A DNA stretch of 64,000 nucleotides from CAVPHV01 sp963704825. GTDB taxonomy: Bacteria; Actinomycetota; Acidimicrobiia; Spongiisociales; UBA5794. The DNA lies in contig CAVPHV010000017.1 in assembly GCA_963704825.1 (NCBI GenBank), positions 248,001 to 312,000 of the forward strand. Reading direction: 5' to 3'. Shown here piece after piece: positions 34,637 to 44,919 of this stretch (the stretch's first letter is position 1; every line of letters starts with the position of its first letter). A program made the translations under genes and the position numbers. Below the pieces are notes generated by a model, which saw only the letters and a program-made list of their open reading frames with translations, did no database searches and had not been told where the DNA came from.

Positions 34637-35637
34637 CAGCCTTTCCTCCCGCGCCGCTTGCCGCCCTTGGCTTGGCCGTTGGCGGCAACCTCAGGCTCGA
34701 CGTGGCGTCCGGTGATGGTGAGGAACACGTCGTCGAGGGTAGGTCGATGGATGGCGATGTCGGCGAGTGTGATGCCGGCGGCGTCGACCCGGCGCACCGC
34801 ATCTGTGATCGTTCCGACGGCGCTCTCGACGGGGACCCGGACGATTCCTTCGTCGAGTTCGAAGGTTGGTTCGCCACAGCACATCCCGGCCACCGCCTCA
34901 GCAGCAAGGCCCATTTGGGACGGGTCGGCGAGGTGCAGTTCGAGTACATCCCCGCCGATGGTCGCCTTGAGCTCCGTCGAGGTGCCTTCGGCGATGACTT
35001 TGCCTTGGTCGATGACGGCAATCCGGTCGGCGAGGCGGTCCGCTTCTTCGAGGTACTGGGTGGTCAGCAGCAGCGTGGTGCCTTCGTCCACGAGGTTTTC
35101 GATGAATTCCCACAGCCCGAGCCTGCTGCGGGGGTCGAGGCCGGTGGTCGGCTCGTCGAGGAACAGCACCTGGGGTTCGCCGACCAGGCTGGCGGCGAGG
35201 TCGAGCCGTCGCCGCATCCCGCCCGAGTAGGTCTTGACCTGCCGGTCGGCGGCGTCGGCCAGGTCGAACCGTTCGAGGATCTCGTCCGCACGGCGATTGG
35301 TCTCCGGCTTGCTCAGCCGGTAGAGCCTGCCGACCATCTGGAGGTTCTCGCGACCGGTGAGAATCTCATCGACCGCAGCCGATTGACCGGCGAGGCCGAT
35401 CACCGACCTCAGCTTGGGCGCGTCGGTTACGACGTCGTAGCCGGCAACGGTTGCTTTGCCCGAGTCGGGTTTGAGCAGCGTGGTGAGAATACGAACCATG
35501 GTGGTCTTGCCGGCTCCGTTTGGGCCGAGCAGGCCGAACACGGTGCCCGCTTGGACCTCGAGATCGATGCCGGTGAGCGCAACAACGTCACCGAATGATT
35601 TGGTGACGTGCTCGGCGGTGATGATGGGATCGGTCAA
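34636..35637 (-). CDS. ABC-2 exporter ATPase (DrrA-like)
   Basis: A 333-residue ATPase with Walker A GPNGAGKTT, the Q-loop LAGQSAAVDEILTG typical of DrrA, signature YSGGMRRRLDLA, Walker B VLFLDEPTTGLDPRSR and switch TTQYLEEAD. The extended C-terminal regulatory domain ends with a Lys/Arg/Gly-rich tail (GGKRRGRKG). It starts with TTG at 35637, with CGGAG about 8 bases upstream. It heads a likely operon of ATPase, permease, kinase and regulator. Confidence 0.94.
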   Translation of the reverse strand: MTDPIITAEHVTKSFGDVVALTGIDLEVQAGTVFGLLGPNGAGKTTMVRILTTLLKPDSGKATVAGYDVVTDAPKLRSVIGLAGQSAAVDEILTGRENLQMVGRLYRLSKPETNRRADEILERFDLADAADRQVKTYSGGMRRRLDLAASLVGEPQVLFLDEPTTGLDPRSRLGLWEFIENLVDEGTTLLLTTQYLEEADRLADRIAVIDQGKVIAEGTSTELKATIGGDVLELHLADPSQMGLAAEAVAGMCCGEPTFELDEGIVRVPVESAVGTITDAVRRVDAAGITLADIAIHRPTLDDVFLTITGRHVEPEVAANGQAKGGKRRGRKG

Positions 35638-35726
35638 CAGGACGGCTCCGTAGTCGTTGGGTCGGCAATGCTACGCACAGTGCAGAGCCTATCCGACACG
35701 ATGTCGAGGGAGCGACGGCGCAGCGG

Positions 35727-37070
35727 CTAACAGAGGTCTGCGCCGTTGTCGGCGAGGACCTGTCGGTACCAGTGGGCGCTGTCCTTCAGGATACGATCCT
35801 GTGTGTCGTAGTCCACCCGGACGATGCCAAACCGCTGGGCGTATCCTCGGGCCCATTCGAAGTTGTCTATGAGCGACCAGACGAAGTAGCCGCGCACGTC
35901 GACCCCGGCCGCAATGGCGACGGCCAGCGCCTTCAGGTGCCGTTCGAGGTAGTCGACACGGTCGGCGTCGTGGACTTCGCCGTCGACGACTTCGTCGGGA
36001 AAGGCTGCTCCGTTCTCGGTGACGTAAATCGGGGGAAGGTCGTAGTCGCGGTCCAGCCGGATCAGGAGGTCGGTCAGGCCCTGCGGGTAGACCTCCCACC
36101 CCATCGTGGTCTGCGGCAGATCGGCCTCCACGATCGGCTGGGGCCGTTCGAGGTCGTCGAGGCTCGGATCGGCCTGAACTTCGCGGGTGTAGTAGTTGAC
36201 GCCGAGCAGGTCCAACGGCTGGCTGATCGCGTTCATGTCCCCGTCGAAAACGGGTCCCATGTCCCAGTTGAAGCGACGTACCGCGTCCTCCGGGTAGCGG
36301 CCGAGGAAGATCGGATCGTAGAACCAACGGCTCATGCGCTCGTGGGCTTGTTCGGCTGCAAGCCGGTCGAGTCGGTGGTCGGAACGCGCCACCATGGTGT
36401 CAGAGTTGATGACGATGCCGACCTTGGCGTCGGAGTTGGCCGCTCGCAGTGCTTGGGCGGCGTAGCCATGGGCGAGCATGGTGTGGTGGGCGGCGGCCAG
36501 TCCATCCTCGAGTGAGGTTCGGCCCGGCGCATGCTCGCCGTCGATGTAGCCGCGGTGAGCGACAACCCAGGGTTCGTTGATCGTGAGCCAGTTCTCTATC
36601 CGGTCGCCGAGATGTTGGGCAACGACCTCGGCGTAGTCGGCGAACGCAAAGGCGGTGGATCGAAAGGGCCACCCGCCGTCGGCTTCGAGGGAAACGGGCA
36701 GGTCCCAGTGATAGAGCGTCGCAAAGGGTGTGATGTCGTTGGCGAGCAACTCGTCGACGAGTTGAGAGTAGAAATCGAGCCCGGCCTGGTTCACCCGGCC
36801 CCGTCCCATCGGCATGATCCGGGGCCAGGCGATGGAGAACCGGTAGGCCTGGAGTCCGAGGTCCCGCATGATGGCGATGTCTTCCCGCCAACGGTGGTAG
36901 TGGTCGCAGGCGACGTCACCGGTGTCGCCGTTGCGAGTGCGCCCCGGGGAGTGGGCGAATTGATCCCAAATGCTTGGGCCTCGTCCGTCCTCGGCGACGG
37001 CCCCCTCGATTTGATAGGCCGCGGTAGCCGCGCCCCAGGTGAATCCGGGTGGGAATGGTGCTGAACTCAT
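35727..37070 (-). CDS. Beta-glucosidase, glycoside hydrolase family 1
   Basis: A 447-residue GH1 (beta/alpha)8 enzyme. N-terminal FTWGAATAAYQIEGA, acid/base Glu166 in TINEPWV, and nucleophile Glu352 in YVTENGA are all present, as are YHWDLP and the C-terminal WSLIDNFEWA. No signal peptide, so it hydrolyses imported beta-glucosides, beta-galactosides or similar in the cytoplasm. No sugar transporter or LacI regulator is adjacent. The length fits the family. Confidence 0.95.
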   Translation of the reverse strand: MSSAPFPPGFTWGAATAAYQIEGAVAEDGRGPSIWDQFAHSPGRTRNGDTGDVACDHYHRWREDIAIMRDLGLQAYRFSIAWPRIMPMGRGRVNQAGLDFYSQLVDELLANDITPFATLYHWDLPVSLEADGGWPFRSTAFAFADYAEVVAQHLGDRIENWLTINEPWVVAHRGYIDGEHAPGRTSLEDGLAAAHHTMLAHGYAAQALRAANSDAKVGIVINSDTMVARSDHRLDRLAAEQAHERMSRWFYDPIFLGRYPEDAVRRFNWDMGPVFDGDMNAISQPLDLLGVNYYTREVQADPSLDDLERPQPIVEADLPQTTMGWEVYPQGLTDLLIRLDRDYDLPPIYVTENGAAFPDEVVDGEVHDADRVDYLERHLKALAVAIAAGVDVRGYFVWSLIDNFEWARGYAQRFGIVRVDYDTQDRILKDSAHWYRQVLADNGADLC

Positions 37071-37128
37071 GGCGCCACAGTAGACAAGATGATCCTGCCC
37101 AACGGGCCTCGCAGGGCCGCCCCTCGGA

Positions 37129-37186
37129 GCTTGCGTCCTCCCTCGCGGCAGATGGCGGAGGGGGCCGCGAGTCCCTCAGCGCAAGC
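37129..37186 (-). terminator. Two-stage hairpin between lipase and beta-glucosidase genes
   Basis: An outer stem GCTTGCG (37129-37135) with CGCAAGC (37180-37186) encloses an inner stem CTCGCGGC (37142-37149) with GCCGCGAG (37164-37171). It starts 5 bases after the lipase stop on the minus strand, so it probably ends that transcript before the glucosidase gene. Confidence 0.6.
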
Positions 37187-37190
37187 ACAC

Positions 37191-37991
37191 TCAGGGCGCG
37201 ACTCTGGCGACCCACTCGGCGATGTCGGCGATCACCTCGTCGCGGTTGAGTTCGTTGACCAGTTCGTGTTTGGCTCCGGGGTAGACCTTGAGGGTCTTGT
37301 CGTTCGACGGCATGCGCTCGGCGGCGTCTTGGCTGGCAGCGACGGGGACAAACGGGTCGGCGGCGCCATGGAGGAAGAGAACCGGCATGGTGATGCGATC
37401 GATGTCGGCATTGAAGCGGTCGAGGGCGACCACCTCTGCTTCGAGCAGGGGGCGCTTGTAGCCACCGTGGTACACCAGCGGATCGTTGGCATACGAGGCG
37501 ACCGTTTCTGGGTCGCGCGACATGCCGCCAGGGTCGCTCGACTCCTGAGGAATCTCGGGCAGGTCCAGTACCTCGCGAGCCCAGACCCAATCGCCGAGCA
37601 CGGCACCCATGAACCCGACCCCGGCGAGCGATTCGGGGCGTCGTTCGGCGTAGCGGGCGGTGAGCAGACCGCCCATGGAGTGGCCCAGCATCACGATGAG
37701 TGCCCCGGGGTGGTCGTGGCGGGCGATGTCGACCAAGGTCGAGAGGTCGTCCACGACGTGCTCGAAATCGGCGATGAGGGCCCGCTCGCCTTCGGTGCGG
37801 CCGTGACCGATGTGGTCGGGGGCGTAGACGGAGGCACCTTGGGCAGAAAGCGCTTCGGCGACGTGGCGGTAGCGGCCGCCGTACTCGGCGTAGCCGTGGA
37901 CCAGGACAACGATCCGTTGGGTCGGACCCTGGGGGTCCCAGCGCCGGTAGAACACTCGGCCTTCGCTTCCGTCAAACGTTGCCTCGAGCAT
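37191..37991 (-). CDS. Monoacylglycerol-lipase-like alpha/beta hydrolase
   Basis: A 266-residue serine hydrolase of the Hydrolase_4 (monoglyceride lipase) type. VLVHGYAEYGGRYRHVAEAL, the DHIGHGRTEGER loop, nucleophile LGHSMGG, acid in FLHGAADPFVP and His in AKHELVNE are in the usual order. It likely releases fatty acids from monoacylglycerol or lysophospholipid. AGGAGA lies about 7 bases before the ATG. It is divergent from the aldehyde dehydrogenase gene; the 193-base gap shows no clear promoter to my eye. Confidence 0.9.
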   Translation of the reverse strand: MLEATFDGSEGRVFYRRWDPQGPTQRIVVLVHGYAEYGGRYRHVAEALSAQGASVYAPDHIGHGRTEGERALIADFEHVVDDLSTLVDIARHDHPGALIVMLGHSMGGLLTARYAERRPESLAGVGFMGAVLGDWVWAREVLDLPEIPQESSDPGGMSRDPETVASYANDPLVYHGGYKRPLLEAEVVALDRFNADIDRITMPVLFLHGAADPFVPVAASQDAAERMPSNDKTLKVYPGAKHELVNELNRDEVIADIAEWVARVAP

Positions 37992-38184
37992 CTCAGGTCT
38001 CCTGCGTCGTAGTCGCCCCAGTGTCGGGGTCTGCGGCGCTCGGCCATAGGGGAAGATGGCCCCCGGATCGCTCCGGTTGGCTCTGCTCGTGGTGCGTCGC
38101 TGATCCAGCCTTCGATCCGGGGCGCCGTGGTGGAGTCTCCGGATTCCGGTATCGTCGTGACCCGAGCACTTCGGGGAGGAAGAG

Positions 38185-39693
38185 ATGGCGAGGACTCTGG
38201 TCGATTGGCAGGAAGCGGCCGCGGTGGCCGAGCCCCGCAACCGCTGCTTCATCGACGGTGAGTGGGTCGACGCTGCCGACGGCGCCACGTTCGATTGCAT
38301 CAACCCAGCGAATGGCCGGACGATCACCGCGGTTGCCTCCGGTGATGTGACCGACATCAATCGGGCCGTCATCGCGGCTCGGGCGGCCTTCGAGGATGGC
38401 CGCTGGCGCAAACTCACACCTCGGCAGCGCGGGCAGCGGTTGATCAGACTCGCCGACCTCATCGAAGAGCACGGCGATGAGCTCCAGCTGCTCGAAACGC
38501 TCGACATCGGCAAGCCGATTCGGTACACCCGCCGGGTCGACCTGACGCAGGCCCAGCTCAACTACCGCTGGTACGGCGAGGCTGCCGACAAGCTGTACGA
38601 CGACATCTCGCCGAGCGGGCCCGACGCGCTCGGCTTGATCACCCGCGAACCCGTCGGCGTTGTCGGGGCGATCACGCCGTGGAACTTCCCGATGATGATC
38701 AATGCCTGGAAGCTGGCTCCCGCCTTGATGGCGGGCAACTCCGTGGTGTTGAAGCCCGCCGAGCAATCGCCGCTCACGGCGCTGCGGATCGCGGAACTGG
38801 CCGTGGAGGCCGGAATCCCCGTCGGAGTGCTCAATGTCGTTCCCGGATACGGGGAGACCGCCGGCCAGGCGCTGGCGCTCCATATGGACGTGGATGCCAT
38901 CGCATTCACCGGTTCGGGCGTTGTCGGCAAGCTGCTGCTGCAGTACTCCGGGCAGAGCAACATGAAGCGGGTTTCGCTGGAAACCGGAGGCAAGACACCA
39001 AACATCGTCTTTGCCGATGCCCCTGACCTGGACTTTGCGGTCGGCGCGGTTGGGTTCTCGATCTTCTGGAACACGGGTGAGATGTGCCTTGCCGGTTCCC
39101 GCCTGCTCGTCGAGGAGGCCGTGTACGACGATGTGGTCGCTCGGCTCGGGGACGTTGCCGCTGATTGGCAGCCCGGCGATCCACTCGACCCGGCGACCAA
39201 GGCGGGTCCCGTGGTCGATGCCGATCAACTCGACCGGGTTACCGGGTACATCGAGATCGGTGTCGAAGAGGGCGCCCAACTCGTCACCGGCGGCAACCGG
39301 GCCCTGGAGGAGACCGGTGGCTACTTCGTCGAGCCAACTGTGTTCTCGGGGGTCGACAATTCGATGCGGGTGGCACAAGAGGAGATCTTCGGTCCGGTGT
39401 TGAGCGTTGTTCCGTTTGCCGACGAGGGCGAGGCGCTACAGATCGCCAACGACACGGACTTTGGGCTCGCCGCGGCGGTGTGGACCTCCAACCTGGCCAG
39501 GGCCCATCGGATGTCGCGGGAACTGCGTGCCGGCACGGTGTGGGTCAACAACTTCGATCAGGCCGACATCTCGGCCCCGTTTGGTGGCTTCAAGCAGTCC
39601 GGCTTCGGGGGCAAAGACAAGTCCCTGTGGGCGATCGACAAGTACACCAACGTCAAGACGACCTGGATCAACCTCGGCAGAGGCGGCAGTTAG
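38185..39693 (+). CDS. NAD(P)-dependent aldehyde dehydrogenase
   Basis: A 502-residue ALDH. Cofactor and active-site motifs: ITPWNFPMMINAWKLAPAL, KPAEQSPLTAL, FTGSGVVGKL, the general base Glu in LETGGKTPN and catalytic Cys in NTGEMCLAGSRL, then EEIFGPVLSV and GGFKQSGFG. It is closest by eye to the gamma-glutamyl-aminobutyraldehyde / betaine-aldehyde group, which oxidises amino-aldehydes from polyamine or choline breakdown. The start ATG has GGAGGAAG upstream. A strong terminator follows. Confidence 0.93.
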   Translation: MARTLVDWQEAAAVAEPRNRCFIDGEWVDAADGATFDCINPANGRTITAVASGDVTDINRAVIAARAAFEDGRWRKLTPRQRGQRLIRLADLIEEHGDELQLLETLDIGKPIRYTRRVDLTQAQLNYRWYGEAADKLYDDISPSGPDALGLITREPVGVVGAITPWNFPMMINAWKLAPALMAGNSVVLKPAEQSPLTALRIAELAVEAGIPVGVLNVVPGYGETAGQALALHMDVDAIAFTGSGVVGKLLLQYSGQSNMKRVSLETGGKTPNIVFADAPDLDFAVGAVGFSIFWNTGEMCLAGSRLLVEEAVYDDVVARLGDVAADWQPGDPLDPATKAGPVVDADQLDRVTGYIEIGVEEGAQLVTGGNRALEETGGYFVEPTVFSGVDNSMRVAQEEIFGPVLSVVPFADEGEALQIANDTDFGLAAAVWTSNLARAHRMSRELRAGTVWVNNFDQADISAPFGGFKQSGFGGKDKSLWAIDKYTNVKTTWINLGRGGS

Positions 39694-39758
39694 GGACGCC
39701 GGTCGGCGGCCTTCGACAGAAGCCGTTCGCCGCACTCGTTCGTGGTTGCGGCGAGGTA

Positions 39759-39805
39759 TTCGGCGGAGTCCGGCAATTCCCCCCATGAAACCGGACTCCG
39801 CCGAA
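39759..39805. terminator. Strong bidirectional terminator
   Basis: A perfect 15-bp stem (TTCGGCGGAGTCCGG with its complement at 39791-39805) encloses a 17-base loop, and ACTTT follows on the plus strand. It lies between the convergent aldehyde dehydrogenase gene and the giant subtilase gene, and can serve both. Confidence 0.85.
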
Positions 39806-39867
39806 ACTTTGGCACCGGCCCCTGGCCGGGTCCGGGCGATCCCGCAGCCCAGTAGTTCAGGAGCCTC

Positions 39868-42800
39868 CTAGGTCGCGACCACGATCGTCACGCTGGTCCT
39901 GAGGATGCGATTCAGCGGATCGTTCGTTCGCACCACGACCTGAGCTTGGTACGTGCCCGGGGCGAGCCCGGTGGCGTCGACATTCACGATCAGCGGCTGC
40001 GTTCCGTCCGGAACCAGGGTGCCGGCGTCGGGCACAACGCTGAGCCAAGGCACGTCGACGAACGGTTCGAAAGCCACCGCGTATGGCACCGAGTTCTCCA
40101 GGATGACGGCACCGTCCTGGCCGAACAGCCAGGCGAACTCGAGAGTCTGGCCGAAGGCGAGCACCCTTCCCGAGCCGACCCCGTACTCGATCGTGGTCGG
40201 CTCTCGGGAGTCGATGCCGATGGCGATCGTCGAGCCCTCGGGGGTGTTGGCGAAGGTGGCATGGCTCGCCTCACTTCCGCTGAACGTCTCCGGGACGCCG
40301 CTCATGACTGGGTGGTCGGCCTGTACAACGACGTTCTCCGACTCGATGAGAGGGCCTGAGACCGTGACGCCATCTGGCAGTTGCAGGCCGTCGGTGTCGC
40401 CTCCGTTCCATCCCCATCCCGCTGCGCCAAACCACAAGAACCCGCCGTCCGCAACGTAGTCATCAAACCGAGCAGCATTGGCCTGGTATTGATCGTAGAA
40501 CGACTGCGGCTGGTCGTTTGAGACGAACACCACCTCGTATCCAGACATGTCGATGCTGGCCATGCTGCTCGAGCCGACGAGGTCAAAGATGATGCCGTTG
40601 TTCGACAACACCTGTTGCAGGGCATCACTGTCCCATGGCAAGGCGTCCTGGAAGACGAGGACCGTTGCCCCATCCTCCTGGATTGCGGGCGTCTGTCGGG
40701 TTGGGCGTGAGCCGACGATATCGCTGGTCCTCACCGGAACTTGCTCCGGCCGTGCCGAGGCGCCCGGTAGGGCCGGCGCGTCCAACCCGCCCATGCGCTC
40801 GAGAACCTCAAACTCGAGATCAACCAGGCCGCCGATGTTGCCGAGGTTCAGCTCACCGCTGTCGGAGCCGCCGAGGGGCAGTTCGAACACGAGTGGCCCA
40901 CCCTCCAGTGTTGCCTCCGGCCACAACGGCTCGATTGCGATGTCCAGTTGCGCAGCCGACCCGGCGACCACGGTGACTTCGCCCTCGAAGGTCTGGTAGC
41001 CGGTGAAGGAGGCCTCGATCGGCCACGTGCCTTCTGGAACAAACAGCTGGTAGGCACCGCTGACATCGTCCGCCGCTCCCATCACGTCGAAGGGGCCGCC
41101 GTCGCGTTGCGCGTGGATCGTCAACTCTGCCGGAACCGGGTATCCGCCCCGGGCATTGGTGACAACGCCACCGGCGCTGCCGAAATCGGCCGGCAAGGCA
41201 ACCTCGAGCTCAACACCGACCTCATGGTTGCGGCGCCGCGGGTCGTTCGTGACGAACACCAACGTGCCGGAGTATTCGCCGGGATCGACTCCCTCACCGC
41301 CGAGCGTGACCGTCACGGTCGCACTCTCGCCGGGCGGAACAATTCCCAACTGGGGGTCTTGCGTCATCCACGGGGCATCGCGGAACGGCTGGATCGTCCC
41401 ATGACCGATGTCGGCGGCCCAATCCGTCGGTTCGTTCCAGTCGCCAAACACGGTATCGATGTCGATGAGGCCGTCGTCGAAGCCGAGCACCGCCAACGGC
41501 ACGTCGAACTGATACGCCTGGTCGACTCGCACGACGGCGACCTCAGCCAGGAACTCGAAGGTGTTGGCGTCGATCACGTAGCCGAAGCCATCAGCGGCGC
41601 CAAACAAGTCGACGAAGTACTCCATGCCGATGTCTTGCGTCGGCAGACCGAAGAAGGCCTCGGGGGGCAGCCCGGTCGAGGCGTTCTGGTCCGTGTCGAG
41701 GTACACGACACCACCTGCCTGCTCCATCGGCGTATCCGCGGTGAACTCGACCATCACCGAGATCTCAGCTGTGTCGGCCCCACCGCTCACGGTTGTAACG
41801 TCCACCGACCCGATGGCATCGCCCGTGGGGTCCTCGATGACGGGCTCCAGGGTTCCGAGGAAGGTGGGCTCGGCGGCGAAGCTGGGACCGAAGCCTTCCG
41901 GCACGGCCAACGATCCCCACGTGATGGGGCGCGTGATGTGGATCGTCGGAACGGGCGGGAGATTCGGTGGAGTCCCGCCGTCGTCGCGCTCTTTCGCCTC
42001 CCACGTCAGGGGCGCGGATCCGGTGTTGGTGATGACCACCGTCGCGTCGCTCGAGACTCCCAGCTCGGTCGTGGCAACAATCTCGCTCGGGACGACCTGG
42101 GCGCGGGCTGCCTTCAGCTGCGGGCTCGAGGTAGTGGTCCTGCGGTTGAAGATCTGGAGCCGCGTCGACGAGGACACGTAGTCAGCGGCTTCGACGGTCA
42201 CGTCGTAGCGACCCGGAACCAACCTGAGGGAATACGACCCGTCCTCCGCCGTAGTCGTCGTACGGCCGCCCGGCGATGCCGTCACGACGGCTCCGGCAAC
42301 CGGCGCACCATCGTTGGCGTCGGTCACCACGCCGGACACATGACCGGTGGGGACGACTGAGAACCTCCACGCCGAATTGGACTTCAGCGTTGGCTCCTGA
42401 AAGGCGAGCTGGAGTCCATCGGTGCCGCCGGAGTTCTCGATTCCGGCCGTCGCGTTGCGTCCAGACAGCAGATTCTCCATGCCGGCGCCGTAGATCAAGT
42501 CGATACTGCCGTCCCAGCGCAGCTTCACCTCGAAGTTGGCGCCCGCATCTGAGCCGAGCGCTGGGACGTTCGAATACTCGACAACAAACACCTTGCGTCG
42601 ACCCTCTTTGACCACGCCATAGTCGATGTGGGCGTCACCGACGACCCACAGGTCTTGCCAAGCGGCATAGACCGCTGCGTTCGGCTCGTCCCGATTCGGG
42701 ACCGTGGAGTTCCAGAACTCGCTGTAGCCATAGAACTGATCCTCGAAAGCGAGGTAGCCGTTCGACGCGATGAACAGGTCCTCGTAGCGCTCCCCAAAGA

Positions 42801-44919
42801 AGGAGAAGGCGAACGGCAGTGGCAGCCGTCCCGTCTGATCGTCGCCGTAGACGGTCGTCGGCGTTGTGGCATCAACCCACTGAAACGGGATTGGGTAGCA
42901 ACCATGGCCGAAGTCGTCGATGTGTTGCACGACGAGGAAGTCACGCCTCGCGTCGGCGAAGAGGTCCACTGTTCTGGTGTCGCTCGACAGGCAGCCTCCT
43001 TGCGAGGCTTCGAGCGTGTAGGAGCCGAGGGGCAACGTGAACGAGTAGCGACCACGGCGGTCCGTGGTTGTGGAATCGATCGGGACACCAAGAACACGTA
43101 CGGTGGCGGCGGCAACCGCGCGGTTGTTCTCGGCCCGGCGCACGGTGCCGGTGAGCCGGAACGTCGGCAGAGGCGTCAGCTCGAGGTTCTGTACCGTGGT
43201 CTGGTCGGTCTCGATGATGACACCTGAGGCCGCGGCCGTTTCAAAGCCGAAGGAAGACGCCGTCACGACGTATTCACCGGCACCCAGGAAGAGGGTGAAC
43301 GACCCGTCGGTTCCTGTGTAGCTGGTGAATGGCCGGGTCCCGTTGTTGGCGTTCACCGTTGCACCCGGGATCGGGGTGCCCGTGCCGGCGCGTTTGATCG
43401 TTCCGGTCAATGTCCCACCGGTGGCCACGAGTTGAACCGCAGCGAAAGCATCGATGCGGCCTTCGCCATAAACGTTGTTGGGGTCGCCGTCTTCGGCGCC
43501 ACCGCAGGTGAGGTCGAGGATGTCGAGCGCAGTCGAGGCGAGGCTGGTCGTCGATCCGGCGACGTCTCCGATCAGCTCCGGAGCAGCCGACAGGACGAGG
43601 GCCAGGGTGCCGGCCGCATGTGGTGCCGCCATGGAGGTGCCGGAGAATACGGCGTAGCCGCCACCGGGGACCGAGGACGTGATGTCGACGCCCGGCGCGG
43701 CAACGTCGGGGTTCACTTTGCCAAAGGCCGAAGGCCCGCGGCCGGAGAAGTCCGCGATGACGTCATTGAGGTCGGTGGCGCCTACCGAGAACGACTCCTG
43801 GTAGTCACCTGGCGAGCCACCGTCGCCGCAGAACGGCCCGGGATTGCCGGAAGAGAAGACGGGGATGATTCCGGCTGCCCTCCAGTTCTGCACCGTCTCG
43901 AGGTAGAAGGCGTCACCGGGGCCGCTACCCCAGGAGTTGTTGACAATGTCGGGCCGCATGGACGGGTCGGGGTTCTCACCGTTCAGGTCGGTTGGGGCCA
44001 GGATCCACTGGCCGGAGGACAACAGGGCTTGCTCGGAACAGCCGAAGTCCTCGCAACCCTTCGCTGCAATCCATTGCGCACCGGGTGCTACGCCGATGTC
44101 GGGGGTGAACGGTCCGGGACCGTCACCGCCCACCATCGTCCCCATCGTGTGGGTTCCATGCTCCACGTTGTCACAGGGCATCCCTCCGCAAATGCCGGTC
44201 GGGTCCCACCAGTTGTAGTCGTGGACGTACGAGCCGTCGCCAAGATTGCCCCGATACTGAGCGGCGAGGGCGGGGTGCGTGTAGTCGACGCCCGTGTCGA
44301 TGTTGGCCACCACAACGCCGCCACCGAGGACGCCTTCGGCCCACGCCTGGTCGGCTCCGACCTTGGCCACGCCCCACTCCGGATCTCCCGCGGCGACGGC
44401 AATCGCCACGCCGCGCTCCACCGGCCGGATGAGCGGGTAGATGCGCTCCGGTCTGATCTCCTTGACGCCGGGAAGACGTGACAGCGTCTCCATCAGTTCG
44501 GCATCGCCCTCCACGATCATCACGTTGCGGAACCAGAAGGTCTCGGCCGAGCCGCCCTGGGCGGCGACGATCTTCACCGCCGCGTCTTGGGAGCGGGCGG
44601 CGGTCTTCTGGAGTTCATCGACGACGGCTTGACCTCGGGCGGTGAAGTCCTTGATCGCAGCCGCACTGTCGAGATCAGGACGAGCCTTGAATTCGACAAC
44701 GAAACGTGTGGTTTCGGTGACCTCGAGCTGCTCGAGCACCTTGTCGTCGACCGGTGGATCCAGGCCCTCCTGAACCCAGTTGACGGCCGGCGACGATGTG
44801 GCCGCGATCTCGTGGCGGGTAGTGCTCGACGAGGTCCCTGGCACCGCGGCGAGAGCGGAAACCTGTCCCGCGACCAACACCAACGCAACCAAAACCGTGA
44901 AGCGCAGGCTCGACCTCAT
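39868..44919 (-). CDS. Giant secreted multidomain subtilase (S8 peptidase)
   Basis: A 1683-residue exported serine protease. A signal peptide (1-25) is followed by an inhibitor-I9-like propeptide (about 55-165) and the S8 domain (about 200-490) with Asp208 in NIDTGVD, His254 in EHGTHTMG and Ser429 in GTSMAAPHA. Then come carboxypeptidase-regulatory-type beta-sandwiches (about 500-570, 585-655, 855-920, 1245-1310), a nidogen-like module (about 665-835), a module near 1000-1240, a ThuA/GATase-like domain (about 1415-1600) and a last sandwich. GGGAGG precedes the ATG. It probably digests extracellular proteins. No LPXTG or other anchor is seen. It is divergent from a MarR regulator. Confidence 0.93.
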   Translation of the reverse strand: MRSSLRFTVLVALVLVAGQVSALAAVPGTSSSTTRHEIAATSSPAVNWVQEGLDPPVDDKVLEQLEVTETTRFVVEFKARPDLDSAAAIKDFTARGQAVVDELQKTAARSQDAAVKIVAAQGGSAETFWFRNVMIVEGDAELMETLSRLPGVKEIRPERIYPLIRPVERGVAIAVAAGDPEWGVAKVGADQAWAEGVLGGGVVVANIDTGVDYTHPALAAQYRGNLGDGSYVHDYNWWDPTGICGGMPCDNVEHGTHTMGTMVGGDGPGPFTPDIGVAPGAQWIAAKGCEDFGCSEQALLSSGQWILAPTDLNGENPDPSMRPDIVNNSWGSGPGDAFYLETVQNWRAAGIIPVFSSGNPGPFCGDGGSPGDYQESFSVGATDLNDVIADFSGRGPSAFGKVNPDVAAPGVDITSSVPGGGYAVFSGTSMAAPHAAGTLALVLSAAPELIGDVAGSTTSLASTALDILDLTCGGAEDGDPNNVYGEGRIDAFAAVQLVATGGTLTGTIKRAGTGTPIPGATVNANNGTRPFTSYTGTDGSFTLFLGAGEYVVTASSFGFETAAASGVIIETDQTTVQNLELTPLPTFRLTGTVRRAENNRAVAAATVRVLGVPIDSTTTDRRGRYSFTLPLGSYTLEASQGGCLSSDTRTVDLFADARRDFLVVQHIDDFGHGCYPIPFQWVDATTPTTVYGDDQTGRLPLPFAFSFFGERYEDLFIASNGYLAFEDQFYGYSEFWNSTVPNRDEPNAAVYAAWQDLWVVGDAHIDYGVVKEGRRKVFVVEYSNVPALGSDAGANFEVKLRWDGSIDLIYGAGMENLLSGRNATAGIENSGGTDGLQLAFQEPTLKSNSAWRFSVVPTGHVSGVVTDANDGAPVAGAVVTASPGGRTTTTAEDGSYSLRLVPGRYDVTVEAADYVSSSTRLQIFNRRTTTSSPQLKAARAQVVPSEIVATTELGVSSDATVVITNTGSAPLTWEAKERDDGGTPPNLPPVPTIHITRPITWGSLAVPEGFGPSFAAEPTFLGTLEPVIEDPTGDAIGSVDVTTVSGGADTAEISVMVEFTADTPMEQAGGVVYLDTDQNASTGLPPEAFFGLPTQDIGMEYFVDLFGAADGFGYVIDANTFEFLAEVAVVRVDQAYQFDVPLAVLGFDDGLIDIDTVFGDWNEPTDWAADIGHGTIQPFRDAPWMTQDPQLGIVPPGESATVTVTLGGEGVDPGEYSGTLVFVTNDPRRRNHEVGVELEVALPADFGSAGGVVTNARGGYPVPAELTIHAQRDGGPFDVMGAADDVSGAYQLFVPEGTWPIEASFTGYQTFEGEVTVVAGSAAQLDIAIEPLWPEATLEGGPLVFELPLGGSDSGELNLGNIGGLVDLEFEVLERMGGLDAPALPGASARPEQVPVRTSDIVGSRPTRQTPAIQEDGATVLVFQDALPWDSDALQQVLSNNGIIFDLVGSSSMASIDMSGYEVVFVSNDQPQSFYDQYQANAARFDDYVADGGFLWFGAAGWGWNGGDTDGLQLPDGVTVSGPLIESENVVVQADHPVMSGVPETFSGSEASHATFANTPEGSTIAIGIDSREPTTIEYGVGSGRVLAFGQTLEFAWLFGQDGAVILENSVPYAVAFEPFVDVPWLSVVPDAGTLVPDGTQPLIVNVDATGLAPGTYQAQVVVRTNDPLNRILRTSVTIVVAT

